Of a DNA stretch of 21,610 nt, positions 1 through 9,660 are shown in pieces. Each line of letters opens with the position of its first letter. Position 1 is the stretch's first letter. The translations under genes and the position numbers were made by a program. The stretch is from Asterionellopsis glacialis (lineage: Eukaryota > Bacillariophyta > Plagiogrammaphyceae > Rhaphoneidales > Asterionellopsidaceae). The notes under the pieces are model-generated. The model searched no databases. It saw only the letters and a program-made list of their open reading frames with translations, and was not told the origin of the DNA. The stretch covers positions 1 to 21,610 of the forward strand of contig WKLE02005378.1 of the NCBI GenBank assembly GCA_014885115.2, in the 5' to 3' direction.

Positions 1-508
1 AGTGTTTGCAGTGTTTCGTCATTACGGTTGTATGGATCAGCGTGTTGCCCGATTACTTGTGTTTTATCGGTCAGGTCATCTAGTATAACTTGTGACATCT
101 ACTATAAATTTTGATTGATACACAAATGACTTGTTTATATCGAGAATTGGGCAGTCCTTAAGTGGGAGTTTGATTTTTTAGGGTTCGCAATTCTTGACGT
201 CGAGTTCTCATCTCTGATGGCTCCTCGTAGAAATGCGTTGGTTTGGTATGACAGAGTAGAATGACTACTGGACCCTAGCAAATTTTTTAGTTGTGACCAC
301 CTTCTGTGTACAAAATTTGGGTTCGCATCGGATCAGATCACAACAACTTCTCGCAGACGCGCACGTTGACCAAACCCAGAACTACACGGACAGTGTTCCG
401 GCTTATGTTTCTGTACTGTTCTATTTTTACCAGTTTTTTACCCCAGCTAATATAGATTAGCGTACGGTACACACATGAGAAGCTGTGATGGCGTGAATAA
501 CGGACCAC
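1..508. other. Upstream intergenic stretch, no gene supported
   Basis: Both strands hold only short open stretches interrupted by stops. A frame open from the left edge ends near position 88 and another near 112, and neither resembles a known protein, so the tail of a neighbouring gene can neither be shown nor excluded. The stretch is presumably the promoter and 5' UTR of the HSF gene that follows. I saw no convincing heat shock element (alternating GAA/TTC blocks) in it. Confidence 0.5.
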
Positions 509-2188
509 ATGCCGCCTAACGCAAAAATGCAATCAGCAATCGATGATGAGTCTAAGAAAAAAGAAAAATCGAGTTCGGATGTAGAGGGAACAAGAGGAGA
601 AACAGTAGAGGATGAATCTTCGACGAACAGATATGATACCGTTCCTTCATCGAATATTAGCCGGAACTCACTACGTCATAAGACTGACAAAGGATCAGAC
701 GGAGAGCTACACTTACAAGCGGAAGATCGATCTCGTGAAGACGATATCACTCCCTCAGACCAAGCAGCTCCTGATTCTACTTCAGCTACAAAAGAAGTTC
801 AAGCCTCTGTAACTGCAGACGATGGTGGTAAGCTTGCTAAAGAACATGGGCTTAAGGCAAACGAACAAGATACGACTGCCGAACTAAGCAGAACACGCGA
901 GAAAGATCATTTCGGGGATTTTGTTGGTGGATCTTTAAAATCTTCTTCACCAGATTCTTTTGGTGATCCACCAAAAGAAGTTTCGTCACATAAACGTAGT
1001 GAAGTAAATATCTCAAAAGAAAACGAATCAGAGGCACCCAAATCATCTGAATTGGCTACACGGAAAACTGGTGTTCACCACGCAACATTATTGCTAGCAC
1101 ACGCAGCTAATGTGCAACCTTCGTTCAAACCACTAGCACCTGTCACAATTCCACAAGTGACACCTCCCACTGCTCCTATTAGTAACCCACCTCCAGTCTC
1201 ACCAGACGGTGACCAAGCAAAAAAAAGAGGAGTCCCGCATGTTTATCATGATTACTCAAATGTACCAGACCAATCTGGATTTGTTCGTAAGAAAACGGGT
1301 GGCGTTACGCAGCCGTTCCCAGAAAAGTTGCACGACATGCTCTCTAGCGAACCCGATCCCAGTATTTGTAGTTGGCTGCCGCATGGTCGAGCGTTCATCA
1401 TTCGAAAACCCAAGCTTTTTACATCAGAAATTATGCCAAAATACTTTCGTCAAACTAAACTCACTTCATTTCAGCGCCAGCTGAACTTATATGGATTTCG
1501 CAGGATCACTCAAGGTGCCGATTCTGGCGCTTACTATCACGAACTTTTTTTGAGAGGACGCCCCCAGCTTTGTATGCGCATGAACCGGCAAAAAGTCAAG
1601 GGCACCGGTCATAAGCAACCCGCTGACGCCCAAACCGAACCAAACTTTTACGCAATGCCTCATCTCTTGGGACCTCCTACAAGCTACCCCACATGGGGAG
1701 TCTCAGTTTCTGCGAGTGCAAAAAGTTCCTCTATTCTCAAGTCGCCAAAAAGCCCAGGATTGCAAGGACTTCACGGGGCGGCCCATCTTCTAAAGGGGAT
1801 GGCTGCTGGTCTTTCACCGAAGTCCTTATCTTTGTCTCCTCCTTTGTTCCCGCCAGGTACCGAGGTACAAACAAGTCATCCATCGCATCCTTACAATGTT
1901 ACAAATGTACAAACCGGTACGATTGGACCTCAGCAATCGAGTACAGGTCGTGGGTACGATAGCAACATATCCTCAGGGCGTCGCCTATCTAGTAGCGACC
2001 TCGACCTACCCTTAGAACCACCAAAAGAAGACATAAGACATCCACTCCCAAAAGTTTCTTCAAACATTCCGAAACAAGCCTCTCTACCAAAGACAACGCA
2101 AGATACTTCGACGGCTTCCAGACAAGATCAGTCCCCAAAGCGTGAGAACTTGGCCAAGCAATTGGGCATCGGGATAAAGGGAGCTTAA
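509..2188 (+). CDS. Heat shock factor (HSF)-type transcription factor, diatom type
   Basis: A 559-residue protein, probably a nuclear DNA-binding transcription factor. The HSF DNA-binding domain lies in the middle, about residues 270-365. It starts at FPEKLHDML, and the recognition-helix region [18 protein letters not shown] spans 313-330, followed by [11 protein letters not shown]. Animal, yeast and plant HSFs usually carry this domain near the N terminus and have FSSFVRQLN; the TSFQRQLN form is typical of the expanded diatom HSF family. Residues 1-265 are Ser/Glu/Lys-rich and look disordered, with a basic KKRG patch near 238. After the domain the chain is Ser/Pro-rich, and I see no hydrophobic heptads like the HR-A/B trimerisation coil. 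The start is supported by an in-frame TGA at 494-496 with no earlier ATG; M7 (527) is an alternative. Family assignment is firm, target genes unknown. Confidence 0.93.
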   Translation: MPPNAKMQSAIDDESKKKEKSSSDVEGTRGETVEDESSTNRYDTVPSSNISRNSLRHKTDKGSDGELHLQAEDRSREDDITPSDQAAPDSTSATKEVQASVTADDGGKLAKEHGLKANEQDTTAELSRTREKDHFGDFVGGSLKSSSPDSFGDPPKEVSSHKRSEVNISKENESEAPKSSELATRKTGVHHATLLLAHAANVQPSFKPLAPVTIPQVTPPTAPISNPPPVSPDGDQAKKRGVPHVYHDYSNVPDQSGFVRKKTGGVTQPFPEKLHDMLSSEPDPSICSWLPHGRAFIIRKPKLFTSEIMPKYFRQTKLTSFQRQLNLYGFRRITQGADSGAYYHELFLRGRPQLCMRMNRQKVKGTGHKQPADAQTEPNFYAMPHLLGPPTSYPTWGVSVSASAKSSSILKSPKSPGLQGLHGAAHLLKGMAAGLSPKSLSLSPPLFPPGTEVQTSHPSHPYNVTNVQTGTIGPQQSSTGRGYDSNISSGRRLSSSDLDLPLEPPKEDIRHPLPKVSSNIPKQASLPKTTQDTSTASRQDQSPKRENLAKQLGIGIKGA

Positions 2189-2450
2189 GCTCTTTTAGAT
2201 AGAGCGTGCATATTACTCGTAAGTCGAGAGGAGAATATTTCAATGATAACTTTTTAAAGAATTTATCGTTACGGCTGGGTCACTTTTTGCTTTCAAATGG
2301 CTTTATGAACTATCATACTGTAATTATTTCTTTATTGCGTGTGTCTGTGTCCCCTGGTGCGTTTCAAATCTCTGCTGTCGAAAAACTTTGTTTGGAGGAA
2401 ACACGCCCTTTTGTACATAACAAGACCACCATCTCATCATTCATTGGCAG

Positions 2451-4708
2451 CTAAAGCTTTTCAGCGGCTATGAAAACTGCCATTGGCGCCACACGGCCTG
2501 CAGGCGTCATGTTATCAAACTCTGAGACTGATATCGTATCAGATGAAGAGGTTTCTGACAATACAAGGCGATTTTCTTCGACACACGTAGTATTTGATAG
2601 AATAGGAGTTTTGCCAGTATCGACTGAAATATCTTGTGAGGCACAAGGCGTTAGCTGTAGGCCACAGAGACTACGATGGAAGAGATTTGAATAGATCCCC
2701 ATTTGACTTTCACCACTTTTCTTGCTACCGGAGGACGATTCTTCGTCTTTTGATAACCATGGGTTATGTGGCGACTGCGATTGGACATCACCTTCATGCA
2801 CCATGCCAGATTCTGTAGCCGGGCGTTCGGGTGGAATCTTGGTGGCTGCTTTTGACTTTTTGAGAGAACTTTGATCCAAAGTCATATCTTCCGTTTTGAC
2901 TCGCTCTTCACCTGAAAGCTGCGTAATGAATGCCCAAAAAATTAAATATTAGCAGAGTTGTTGGGAAAGAGACTTATATAAAATAATCAGAACGTACATT
3001 AGTTGTGTCACTAGGATAAAAAGACCAATCAGAGAGTGCATAATTGGCCGAAGCATAGCTTTCGTTTGAGAACGATCTTGTGGGCCTTACATCAATACCA
3101 GGTCCATTAACATCATCCACTTCATCTACCATTGCTATTGCACTTTCATCTTCTACCATATCTAATGCAAATTGATCATTGCTGGATGGTGCTACACGGC
3201 GTCGCCCACTATCGCCAGTATTTCGAGTCGAAGCCGATCGAGACTCGTCCGAGCGCTGGCGGTAATAAAATACGGCGAGAATTGCAATTGCGAGGCAAAG
3301 AATACCAAGGAAGAAGCAAAGAGTGACAGTAATATTTCTCCTGCTTTTCGTGGCAAGTTCCCCCGATGAATGGTCATCGTCGATGAATTTGTCAGCAACT
3401 ATTCCGGCAGTAGGACTCATGGAAGGAGATTCTGTACTTCTCATAACTTTCATTGTGGGGTTCAAGGAAACAAGATCTATTTCTGATCTGATTGTAGGGT
3501 TGATGCTTTTTACGGAGGACGGTTCTTGAGAAGGATATACAGTATCTATAACCAATGTTGGAACTGTAGGGGGGTCAGATGCATGTAGTGTGGGACTGTG
3601 GGTTATTTGAATGGAAGGTTCTTGGGTAGGACCTTTCGTAGGCGAAAGAGTGCCGCTTGGAATCTGAGAAGGGGATCCTGAAGGTGTGGTGCTGAAACTC
3701 TCGCTTGGAGCAATAGATGTGGTTGGTGGTAGCGACGTAGGGGGTAGAGATGGTTGTTGGGAAGGAGAAGTAGTGTCAACAACAGTGCAGACACTTGCTC
3801 CAATCACATTAGATGAAGTAGCACATGGTACGCAAGTGAGTGTTTCGCTTGTTTGTCGGCCCTCAAATGGCTGGAAGAAGCCTGGACCGCAAGCTACTCC
3901 ATCGCAACCGAATGTATTAGGTAAAAGGCCATTCATATTCCTGACTTGACAAAGTCCTAGGGGAATGTCCCCAACAAAACCAGCGTCACGTATTCGGAAA
4001 ACCTCAAGTTCGGTCATATGGCCAAAACACTCGGGCACTGTTCCAACCAACGGAACATTACCTGAGACATCTATTGCCTTGAGGTTTCCCAAGTCACAAA
4101 AGTTAGATGGGAATGTCCCCTCAAACCGATTGTAGTGCACAAGGAAGCGTTGGAGATTAGGGAACATCCCGGAAAATCCAGGAAGTGATCCAGTGAGCTC
4201 GTTACGCCCAAGGTTTAAGAATTCAAGTTCAGGTAAGAAAGCTAGGTCAGATGGAATCTGGCCTCCAATGCGGTTTCTTAGAACCGATAATCTAATATGA
4301 AGTAAAAGAGAGAATTCAATAGTTGAGCTTCTTCCGAACTAGTATTGCAGTCGTCCAAGTTTGATAGAGAATATAAATATGGACTACTTACTTCTGAAGT
4401 TTTGGAAATTCCCCCATAGAGTTGGGTAGTGACCCTGCTAATTCAATCTCATCTAGTTCGATGGCAATCACATAACCTTCTAAATCACATGAGACTCCAG
4501 TAAAGTTGCAGTATTCTGTGAGAGCATCTTGTTTTGGCAAGAACCAGTTGTGCATGGGACGTGACTGGCGTGAATTCATCTTTGTTGCATCAAAGAAGCC
4601 ACGTAACGCCGCCATTTGAGACGTCGAAACCGAAATTTCCGAAGCTCCATGGCACTGGATCAGAAGTAACCCTGATAAAATAGACAAGAATCCAAGACGT
4701 CTTTGCAT
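2451..4708 (-). CDS. Single-pass membrane leucine-rich repeat protein (three exons)
   Basis: Read as join of 4392-4708, 2998-4291 and 2451-2918 on the minus strand, giving 692 residues. In order: a signal peptide (MQRRLGFLSILSGLLLIQC, about 1-23); an LRR N-terminal cap containing NW and GVSCD; about six plant-type LRRs with L..N.L.G.LP spacing; a Cys cluster with CVPC; a Pro/Ser/Thr-rich stalk with PS-type repeats (about 277-412); one membrane helix (about 426-449); and a Ser/Asp-rich cytoplasmic tail of about 240 residues without a recognisable kinase. This architecture suits a cell-surface receptor or adhesion protein. Intron 1 is strongly supported because splicing makes one continuous repeat array. 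Intron 2 is an inference: without it the protein ends at 2974 with a tail about 155 residues shorter. An in-frame ATG at 4762 would add 18 residues; 4708 fits the signal peptide better and has A at -3. It converges on the HSF gene with 262 bp between them. Confidence 0.85.
2919..2997 (-). other. Probable intron 2 of the LRR gene (79 bp)
   Basis: The donor AAT|GTACGT and the acceptor TTACGCAG|CTTTCAG are both phase 0, and a CTAAT branch-point-like sequence lies between them. Splicing skips the TAA at 2974 and opens a 155-codon continuation. A second AG just downstream (TTTCAG) would put the join out of frame and hit a stop. Supported by splice signals and frame only, not by homology. Confidence 0.6.
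4292..4391 (-). other. Intron 1 of the LRR gene (100 bp)
   Basis: On the minus strand the donor reads AA|GTAAGT and the acceptor CATATTAG|A. Removing it joins ..PKLQ-K-LSVLRNRIGG.. in one frame (phase 2) and restores regular LRR spacing. Unspliced, the frame meets TAA directly after the donor. Confidence 0.93.
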
Positions 4709-4793
4709 TTTTGAACGGGTACGTGAAAGAGCAAACCGAGAAAAAATGAGGCATGGGGTCATACCGGTAAAGAAGAATCTTCATTATATTTGT

Positions 4794-5012
4794 ATGAGTA
4801 GCTTCGAGAACGTGGAGGATGACCACGGTACGATTGATGATGAAACAAGATTGAAATTTTTATCACGACTGCCTGTCGAGGATCTGAACTACCTAAATTC
4901 CACGTATGGCAAACCATATGAACTAGAGGTGCGAAGTACTGGAATGATTGTTGTTGATTTCATGGTATTATCAGTTTACATTGTTATCCCCATCTACTCC
5001 GTTTTGCACTAG
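4794..5012 (+). CDS. Possible small protein, divergent from the LRR gene
   Basis: The open frame starts at ATG 4746 or, more plausibly, ATG 4794, and would encode 72 residues from the latter. The first 45 or so residues are acidic and hydrophilic (for example DDETRLKFLSRLPVEDLNYL) and look more protein-like than random sequence, then turn hydrophobic. It lies in the 275 bp between the LRR start and the helicase stop, is transcribed away from the LRR gene, and its last 29 bp overlap the helicase 3' end. I recognise no family. It could be chance or one exon of a larger gene. Confidence 0.2.
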   Translation: MSSFENVEDDHGTIDDETRLKFLSRLPVEDLNYLNSTYGKPYELEVRSTGMIVVDFMVLSVYIVIPIYSVLH

Positions 5013-7119
5013 GTTCGGATGTTGCAGGGCCATAATAGGATGTATGGTGGCTGCCACCGCTACTAGTTTTACCGGAAACTCCTGATGAAGAATTTTGGCC
5101 AGAATCAGTAGCACTTGATGATGAAGATTTCGACGGATCGTCGTCATGGAATCCTAAACCAGCTTTGTTCCATTTTGTTCGCGATGTTACGTTACCAGAT
5201 TTTCTACTTTTCGATGCCAATACTTTCAATTCAGAACTTATAGTTCGTCCTTCCCGTTCAAATGCGTTCACTAAAATATGAGCAAAGTCTGCATTTTTAG
5301 GTGTTACCAACAGCGTGTATGCATTGCCCTCCCTTTGCTCTGTCTTGGAAAGTCGTCCTGCACGACCAATACGATGAACATGACTGTCCAAATTCTTGGC
5401 TACATCAAAATTAATCACAGTTGATACATTTGGAACATCTAAGCCTCTTGCTGCGACATCCGTGGCAATTAGAACTTTTACAGATCCCTTGGTAAATGCC
5501 TTGAGGGCAGCATTGCGATCAGTCTGATGTCGATCACCGTGTAGGGTCTCTACTCCCAGTTGACCGTTTGTTCTGTCCCGCACTTCTGATGCAAGGACTT
5601 CACAATCTGACCGTGTCGCTACAAATACCAAGGCAAGGCCGACATTGGCAAGTACAGGTAGCATTTCCAAGAGCCACTGTTTTTTCGCCTCAAATGACGG
5701 TAACACCATAACATGTTGTTGTACATGTTCAGATGATTCACCAGTCCGTCCCACGGCTATTCGCACAGGTCGGTCCAACCATTGACTTGCAACACGTTCA
5801 ACCTTCCGACCCATTGTGGCACTTAACAACAGAGATTGTCTATCGGGTCGTACATTTTTCAATATTTCTGTAACTTGTGATTCAAATCCCATATCTAGCA
5901 TTTTGTCGGCCTCGTCCAACACGCAAAATGTAACTCGAGACAAATTCAACCCTCCATTCTTCTTCTTCTTTTGGACAGACAAAACATCTAAAAATCGTCC
6001 AGGAGTCGCAACGACAATTTCAACTCCACCACCACTCCTTTTCAAATCTTGGACTAGCTGATACCGATTGGTCCCTCCCGTGATGACCAAACTCTTCCCA
6101 CCTAGTGGTTGAAGCATCATTTTTACATATTTATGAACCTGTGAAGCAAGTTCACGTGTAGGAACTAAAACTATCCCTATGGGGCCTGTTTCGTCTTCTG
6201 CAAAGTGTGGTTGGTCACAAACATGTATTACCATGGGCCATACATAACTTAAGGTCTTCCCTGATCCCGTTGATGCTGTAATGACTGCGTCTCTCCCCGA
6301 CAATGCTACTGGTAGTGTTTGTGATTGGACAGGTGTAGGTTTTGTGTAACCCTTACTTTGTAAGACTTGAAACAATCGATCATCCATAACTCCACCCACT
6401 TCTGAATCATTATTATCGTTGTTGCTACTCCTGTCCACTACAAGGTGTTTTTGTTTTTGTGGTTTTGATAAGTCATCCCAACTTAAAATAGGATCAATCG
6501 TACCAGGTGTACATGTTGTTTCATGTTGATTACGCCATTGATGTCCCTTGGAGGTATCTTGAGGTATCCAAAATTGTTTACGAAATGAATGATATTGTAT
6601 TGATTCATGATTGATTTGTTCAAGTGTGATAGATACCTGCTTATGTTCCTTGCTAGTACCATCATTGTCTTCTGTATCATTATCAGCGGCAACAGTATCC
6701 TTTTTGTTGATAGGATTGGAGGAGCTTCCGCCAGCGCCAGCACGATGAAATGTAGATTCAATCATTCGACTTGCCCTATCCCTTTCCAAATTTCGATTAA
6801 TCGTATGATCTGTTTCCCCACCACCATCCTCCTTCTCTTCAACTCTATAGTCATTATATTGGTTTTTCGGTTCTTTTTTTTTGTTCCAATGACTTGTAGC
6901 TTCTTCTTCCGCTTCCACATCAAGACGCTCTGCTTTCGGTTTAGTTCTTGTGGTAGTGGTGGCAGCCTGCTTTGGTTGTTCAAGTGTTTTCATATAGGCA
7001 TCTAATGGGTCCTCTTCTTCTTCTACGTCAGTAACCTTTTCTGTCGGAAGTTGACCCTGTCGTCCCTGTTGGTGTACATCATCGTCGTCGTCGTCGTCAC
7101 TTTCATCAAACCAACCCAT
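4984..7119 (-). CDS. DDX42: DEAD-box ATP-dependent RNA helicase, DDX42-like
   Basis: A 711-residue nuclear RNA helicase. All core motifs are visible: Q motif (about 257-267), ASTGSGKT (282-289), PTRELA (320-325), TPGR (372-375), DEAD (402-405), SAT (433-435), ARGLD (558-561) and HRIGRAGR (582-589). The N terminus is very acidic (a run of Asp after MGWFDES) and carries DPLDAYM (37-43); the C terminus is Ser-rich and ends KRSRWG. DPLDA-, a GLG motif after the core and a terminal SRW are features of DDX42, a helicase linked to SF3b and the U2 snRNP, hence the symbol; Prp5/DDX46-like is the alternative. Start: the open frame reaches 7182, but that codon is GTG; the first ATG is 7119. Motif VI has Ala where Thr is usual. 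The gene is divergent from the CRAL-TRIO gene. Confidence 0.93.
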   Translation of the reverse strand: MGWFDESDDDDDDDVHQQGRQGQLPTEKVTDVEEEEDPLDAYMKTLEQPKQAATTTTRTKPKAERLDVEAEEEATSHWNKKKEPKNQYNDYRVEEKEDGGGETDHTINRNLERDRASRMIESTFHRAGAGGSSSNPINKKDTVAADNDTEDNDGTSKEHKQVSITLEQINHESIQYHSFRKQFWIPQDTSKGHQWRNQHETTCTPGTIDPILSWDDLSKPQKQKHLVVDRSSNNDNNDSEVGGVMDDRLFQVLQSKGYTKPTPVQSQTLPVALSGRDAVITASTGSGKTLSYVWPMVIHVCDQPHFAEDETGPIGIVLVPTRELASQVHKYVKMMLQPLGGKSLVITGGTNRYQLVQDLKRSGGGVEIVVATPGRFLDVLSVQKKKKNGGLNLSRVTFCVLDEADKMLDMGFESQVTEILKNVRPDRQSLLLSATMGRKVERVASQWLDRPVRIAVGRTGESSEHVQQHVMVLPSFEAKKQWLLEMLPVLANVGLALVFVATRSDCEVLASEVRDRTNGQLGVETLHGDRHQTDRNAALKAFTKGSVKVLIATDVAARGLDVPNVSTVINFDVAKNLDSHVHRIGRAGRLSKTEQREGNAYTLLVTPKNADFAHILVNAFEREGRTISSELKVLASKSRKSGNVTSRTKWNKAGLGFHDDDPSKSSSSSATDSGQNSSSGVSGKTSSGGSHHTSYYGPATSEPSAKRSRWG

Positions 7120-7230
7120 CGCGAATCGTGCCGTAAAATTTTGAAAGAGTCTAATTTGATCCTTTTGGACGAAATGCACCACGATCCGATCGCAGTACAG
7201 ACAAAATATATTCGTGGGGTACTAACTTAC

Positions 7231-7240
7231 GTCACGTGAC
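7231..7240. promoter_or_regulatory. GTCACGTGAC palindrome (E-box/G-box)
   Basis: A perfect 10-bp palindrome with a CACGTG core, preceded by TTAC so that it also overlaps an ACGTCA CRE-like half site. It sits 112 bp upstream of the helicase ATG. CACGTG is bound by bHLH and bZIP factors in eukaryotes; which factor would act here is unknown. Confidence 0.45.
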
Positions 7241-7489
7241 ACGACAGGGAAAGACAGTTCTCGTTTCTTTACATAAAAAATAATTATGTAAATGGTAAAT
7301 GGACTACTGTCGTTCCTGCATCAATAACCCGGAACAGGAATATATGCATGTTATACGGATTATATAAATCTACGCAAGATTTTCATAGACCATCCGTTTG
7401 CCTGTCTCATGTTGTAGATATCTACATGATAACTTTCAGTAGTTAAACTATACCAGGACCATCTGATACTCGTTGTAAAGATCTAATAC

Positions 7490-7863
7490 GTACGGTAGAT
7501 TCAAAAACGGGTGGGCCTGCTGGGGGATTGGGCCTCAATTTTCAATCTCGTACAGGTACAGGTACAACTTACTACCTCGTATTGGAGTATCTGGTAGTAT
7601 TAATAAAGTACCTGTACCAGGTAGAATGCGAAACCATAAAGTTAATTTTTACCTTGTACCTGGTACCTGGTATGTTTTTATGTACAGGAGACAGCAGAAT
7701 AAAAAATTGGCTAAAATGGATATCGGTATGCATGTACCAGGTACCGGGTGAGTGTTACCTGTACCTGGTACAACCTGTTCCTACTTACCTGGTACGAGGT
7801 ACAGCTATCTACTGTCTAATAAATACCAACACAATAAAACGAGTACGATATCGGTACAGGTAC
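7490..7863. repeat. Array of 18 GTAC motifs, mostly paired
   Basis: GTAC begins at 7490, 7550, 7556, 7562, 7608, 7614, 7656, 7663, 7682, 7734, 7741, 7761, 7768, 7792, 7799, 7843, 7854 and 7860, against about 1.5 expected by chance. Most occur in pairs 6-7 bp apart, often as CAGGTAC or its complement GTACCTG. The 11-mer GTACCAGGTAC (7734-7744) is the exact inverse of GTACCTGGTAC (7761-7771 and 7656-7666). The array ends about 80 bp before the CRAL-TRIO ATG. Confidence 0.8.
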
Positions 7864-7944
7864 ACAGGTAGGCCAGCCCAAGGAGGAGAAAAACGCAACG
7901 TAGGCGCACATCGACCTAGAGGAAAAAGTTGATCAGAACAAAAA

Positions 7945-8993
7945 ATGACAATGACTGTAACGGGTGCATCTTCCTCCACTACTGCTGCTGTTGCTGCTGA
8001 CACTACTGCTAGCGTTGATGTCATTCAGAACAATGTAGAGGATTTGAAATTACAAGATAATGAAAACTACGTTGTGAAGAATGGTTGTGGCAGTGAGCCA
8101 CGTTTATTGGACGCAGAAGTCGAAGATGAGGGTGTGCAAGATATTTTAGCAGCCTTGACAGATACGGAAAAGTCTCAATTGGCAGATGCAAATATGCCAT
8201 TACGTCATTTCCGTGCAGAAAAGGTAAATCCGTATCGTTCCTACGTACAGCATGACTTTGAAAAAGCACTCTTAGGTTCATTCTCACAACCATCAATACT
8301 CTACTCTTTTTCTTCTTTTCGTAATATTACCAGGGTGATACGGAAAAGGCAATTGAAAAGATCAAGGCAACATTACAATGGCGTCAAGAATTCCAGGTAG
8401 ATAAAATCGTCAATTGTATGGCAGAAGGTGGAGATGAAACTATTCGAAAGTCAATTGAAAATGACAATAAGGATGGGAAGATTTATGTTCGGTCCTATAA
8501 TAAGGAGGGTCGAGCTGTATTGTTGTTACGTCCAGGTGCAGATACAGTCCATAAAGAACATGAGGGGATGGTGCATCTTGTGTACAATATCGAACGTGCT
8601 ATCCGGTGTACAGAAAAGAATGGGAAGGAAAAGATCATTGTGATGATTGATTACAAGGGTTTTAATTTACGAGATGCACCACCTCTTAGTACATCCAAGC
8701 TGACTCTCAGTATACTTCAAGATCATTACCCCGAACGGATGTTACGGTTTTACCTTTTGAACCCACCCATGATGTTCCGTATATTTTGGAATATTGTCAA
8801 ACCATTCATTGATCCTGTCACCAAACAAAAAATTGTATTTTGTCATGGTAATGCAGGTAAAAAAGCCATTGAAGACTCCTTTGAAGATATGGATAAGTTA
8901 GAACCGTGTGCTCATGGAACTGGGAATCCTCGTGACTTTGACTCCAAAGAGTACCTTTCAACTCCAATGAATAAGGCTTTTGATGAAAAGTAA
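7945..8993 (+). CDS. CRAL-TRIO (Sec14-like) lipid-binding protein, two exons
   Basis: Read as join of 7945-8223 and 8334-8993, giving 312 residues. Residues 1-60 are Thr/Ala/Asp-rich and look disordered. A CRAL-TRIO N-terminal helical part follows (LRHFRAEKGDTEKA..LQWRQEF, about 85-113, spanning the splice junction), then the lipid-binding domain (about 135-290) with IIVMIDYKGF, LQDHYPERM and LLNPPMMFRIFW..VKPF. Proteins of this family carry phosphoinositides, tocopherol, retinal or other hydrophobic ligands between or at membranes; the ligand cannot be read here. There is no signal peptide or membrane helix, so a cytosolic protein is likely. The start ATG has an A-rich AAAAATGAC context. The gene is convergent with the small membrane protein gene, 667 bp away. 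Confidence 0.93.
8224..8333 (+). other. Intron of the CRAL-TRIO gene (110 bp)
   Basis: Donor AAG|GTAAAT and acceptor ATTACCAG|GGT, phase 0, with a T-rich tract before the acceptor. Splicing joins HFRAEK to GDTEKA, which is the normal course of the CRAL-TRIO N-terminal motif; without splicing the frame runs into a stop near 8400. Confidence 0.92.
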
Positions 8994-9660
8994 GATTTTT
9001 TTAGGCAATATATAAATAATTTTGTGAACGTTTACTACATTCTTAGTTATTCACACAAACCTCTATTTTTGAAGTTGCTCTTTAATGAGACTATTTAATA
9101 TTGCACGGAAATTCACATTATCATCGCGTTAGCAGTTGTCTGAATTTCTAGGACACAGAGTTTGATATACAAAATCCTACGTAGAACTCTTTCTATTTCG
9201 ATACTCAAGATTGCGGTACTTTAGTGGGAGGAGCACAAATCAGAATACAGCTAGTAGCAAAATCATCAGCTATTACTTTCACAGGATCCAGCGCAAGACC
9301 TCTAGTGATTGGGGAAAAACATAAGCAACAGGATTTTTTCATAAAATTACATGGATTATAACTGTTTTTGTTGTAATGAATCTTATGAACACACATTATG
9401 TTTGCTCTTCTCGTACTGTTTTCATGGTCCTCTGGCGAATGCAAAACATTTTAAATTGGTATTGATCCTGTGATATCTGAAATACCCACCGTATACAAAA
9501 CAAATATTTGTTGACTTTTAAAAGTATTAGTTGAAATTTGATGAGAGGATACCCACACAGATGTACAGGAAAACCACACTGCTGTGCTTCATTTCTTCTT
9601 GAGGCATCTCTCCCAAAGGCAGCATCCTTGAAACGTCGTGATGAGAAAAATTCTCTTGTA
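8994..9660. other. Intergenic stretch between convergent genes
   Basis: AT-rich sequence holding the 3' ends of two convergent genes. A minus-strand open frame at 9205-9444 begins with TTG, has its first ATG well inside and resembles nothing known. The only notable item is CAGGATCCAGCGCAAG at 9282-9297, which recurs near 11074. Confidence 0.5.

Larger units (their letters stand above)
7120..7944. promoter_or_regulatory. Divergent intergenic region (helicase / CRAL-TRIO)
   Basis: This 825-bp region separates two genes transcribed away from each other and must hold both promoters. The helicase-proximal part has the GTCACGTGAC palindrome. The middle (about 7260-7480) is plain AT-rich sequence. 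The CRAL-TRIO-proximal half holds the GTAC motif array described separately. A 134-codon open frame crosses the array but is repeat-derived and not protein-like. Confidence 0.6.

Noticed and set aside
2451..2885. Separate 144-residue gene
   Set aside because: It lies immediately downstream of the LRR gene on the same strand with matching splice phases, and has no room for its own promoter; a third exon is simpler.
7120..7182. Longer helicase start at 7182
   Set aside because: The codon there is GTG; no ATG precedes 7119, and MGWFDES with its Asp run is a natural N terminus.
7528..7932. 134-codon plus-strand frame
   Set aside because: It runs through the GTAC array and its Tyr/Leu/Val/Pro-rich translation reflects the repeats.
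9205..9444. 79-codon minus-strand frame
   Set aside because: It begins with TTG, has no recognisable features and lies in an AT-rich 3' region.
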